This document shows, piece by piece, positions 63,306-64,000 of a stretch of DNA of 64,000 nucleotides. Location of the stretch: positions 2,328,943 to 2,392,942 of the forward strand of contig NZ_JAJSED010000001.1 of assembly GCF_023555385.1 (NCBI RefSeq), in the 5' to 3' direction. The stretch's first letter is position 1; the number at the start of each line of letters is the position of its first letter. Both the position numbers and the translations under genes were made by a program. This DNA comes from Guyparkeria hydrothermalis. GTDB taxonomy: Bacteria > Pseudomonadota > Gammaproteobacteria > Halothiobacillales > Halothiobacillaceae. The notes under the pieces were generated by a model. It was given only the letters and a program-made list of their open reading frames with translations. It searched no databases and was not told the origin of the DNA.

Positions 63306-64000
63306 ATGACGACACTGACCCATCTGCAACGGCTCGAAGCCGAAAGCATTCACATCATGCGTGAGGTGGTGGCCGAGACCGAGAACCCGGTCATGCTGTA
63401 CTCGATCGGCAAGGACTCGGCGGTGATGCTGCACCTGGCCCGCAAGGCATTTGCGCCGGGACCGCCTCCGTTCCCGCTGATGCACATCGATACCCGCTGG
63501 AAATTCCGGGCGATGTACGAGTTTCGCGACCGGATGGCCGAGGAAGTCGGCATGGACCTGCTGGTCCACGTCAATCCGGAAGGCGTGGAGAAGGACATTA
63601 ACCCGTTCACGCACGGCTCGGCGCTTCACACCGAGATCATGAAGACCGAGGGTCTCAAGCAGGCGCTCGACAAGTACGGCTTCGATGCCGCCTTCGGCGG
63701 GGCGCGCCGCGACGAGGAAAAATCCCGCGCCAAGGAGCGCGTGTTCTCGTTCCGCACCGACCAGCACCGCTGGGACCCGAAAGGCCAGCGCCCCGAGCTG
63801 TGGAAGCTGTACAACGCCCGCAAGCACAAGGGCGAGTCCATCCGGGTCTTCCCGCTGTCCAACTGGACCGAGCTGGACATCTGGCAGTACATCTACCTCG
63901 AGAACATCCCGATCGTGCCGCTGTACTACTCCGCGGAGCGCCCGGTGGTCGAGCGTGACGGCACGCTGATCATGGTCGACGACGATCGCATGCCCTTGAA
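63306..64000 (+). CDS. cysD: Sulfate adenylyltransferase subunit 2 (CysD), N-terminal part
   Basis: Partial gene, 231 codons, running off the window. It begins [20 protein letters not shown] with the PP-loop [16 protein letters not shown] near residue 36 and [19 protein letters not shown] near residue 130. CysD with the GTPase CysN makes APS from sulfate and ATP, the first step of sulfate assimilation and of PAPS supply. Unlike the copy at 24026 it starts at a clean ATG after an intergenic leader, and is probably the native copy with cysN downstream. Identical to the other copy from 63312 on. Confidence 0.93.
   Translation, partial: MTTLTHLQRLEAESIHIMREVVAETENPVMLYSIGKDSAVMLHLARKAFAPGPPPFPLMHIDTRWKFRAMYEFRDRMAEEVGMDLLVHVNPEGVEKDINPFTHGSALHTEIMKTEGLKQALDKYGFDAAFGGARRDEEKSRAKERVFSFRTDQHRWDPKGQRPELWKLYNARKHKGESIRVFPLSNWTELDIWQYIYLENIPIVPLYYSAERPVVERDGTLIMVDDDRMPL
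63312..64000 (+). repeat. Right copy of the long direct repeat (cysD)
   Basis: Identical by inspection to 24032-24720 in the same orientation. The repeat is truncated by the window edge, so its full length is unknown. Confidence 0.95.

Overview
The window is about 64 kb of GC-rich proteobacterial chromosome with no rRNA. Gene order aroQ-accB-accC-prmA, an E. coli-like NADP isocitrate dehydrogenase, groES-groEL under a CIRCE operator and an FxsA/CutA/DsbD neighbourhood point to a gammaproteobacterium. The composition and gene content would suit a halophilic or sulfur-oxidising lineage, but genus cannot be fixed from sequence reading alone.

Positions 1-17,000 are mostly core genes: fatty-acid and shikimate genes (prmA, accC, accB, aroQ), a DsbD reductase with an unusual duplicated N-terminal domain plus cutA, fxsA, a HemY-type protoporphyrinogen oxidase, an NDUFA9-like reductase and a YqhA-like membrane protein. 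From 9,439 to 12,584 lies a compact oxidative-stress locus: ECF sigma factor and NrsF-type anti-sigma, divergent from a cytochrome b561, a Tat-exported YedY/MsrP-like molybdoenzyme and a Met/Asp/Glu-rich secreted peptide. It matches the SigF/NrsF/YedY1/YedZ1/MrpX hypochlorite-scavenging system described in Azospira, and both divergent transcripts start at a GTAACC-N16-CGAA promoter. groESL, icd (behind a long inverted-repeat leader), a CPXCG protein and tRNA-Arg(CCT) follow.

From 17,110 to about 60,900 the sequence is an accessory surface-polysaccharide island. It opens with an SRA-like/HNH nuclease beside the tRNA, then two glycosyltransferases and KpsC. A large minus-strand operon (38,984 down to 25,050) encodes an RkpA/WcbR-like polyketide synthase, an alpha-oxoamine synthase, a lipoprotein and the KpsD-KpsM-KpsT-KpsE ABC export apparatus. 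A divergent plus-strand operon (40,354 onward) encodes glycosyltransferases (one with three GT4 modules), ManC and a phosphomannomutase for GDP-mannose, an aldolase / CMP-sugar synthetase / HAD phosphatase set that could make and activate an acidic sugar, three sulfotransferase-like proteins, KpsS and an RkpH-like dehydrogenase. Together they suggest an ABC-exported, lipid-anchored, possibly sulfated capsule.

Two features stand out as not covered by ordinary annotation. The 1.37 kb gap between the two divergent capsule operons carries a degenerate tandem array of about six units with a 127-bp period and three internally phased motifs. In addition, the central 39.3 kb of the island is flanked by direct, identical copies of cysD: the left copy is fused in frame to an IS630-like helix-turn-helix protein and has no cysN behind it, while the right copy looks native, follows a long leader and a SLC13 sulfate-type permease, and runs off the window.
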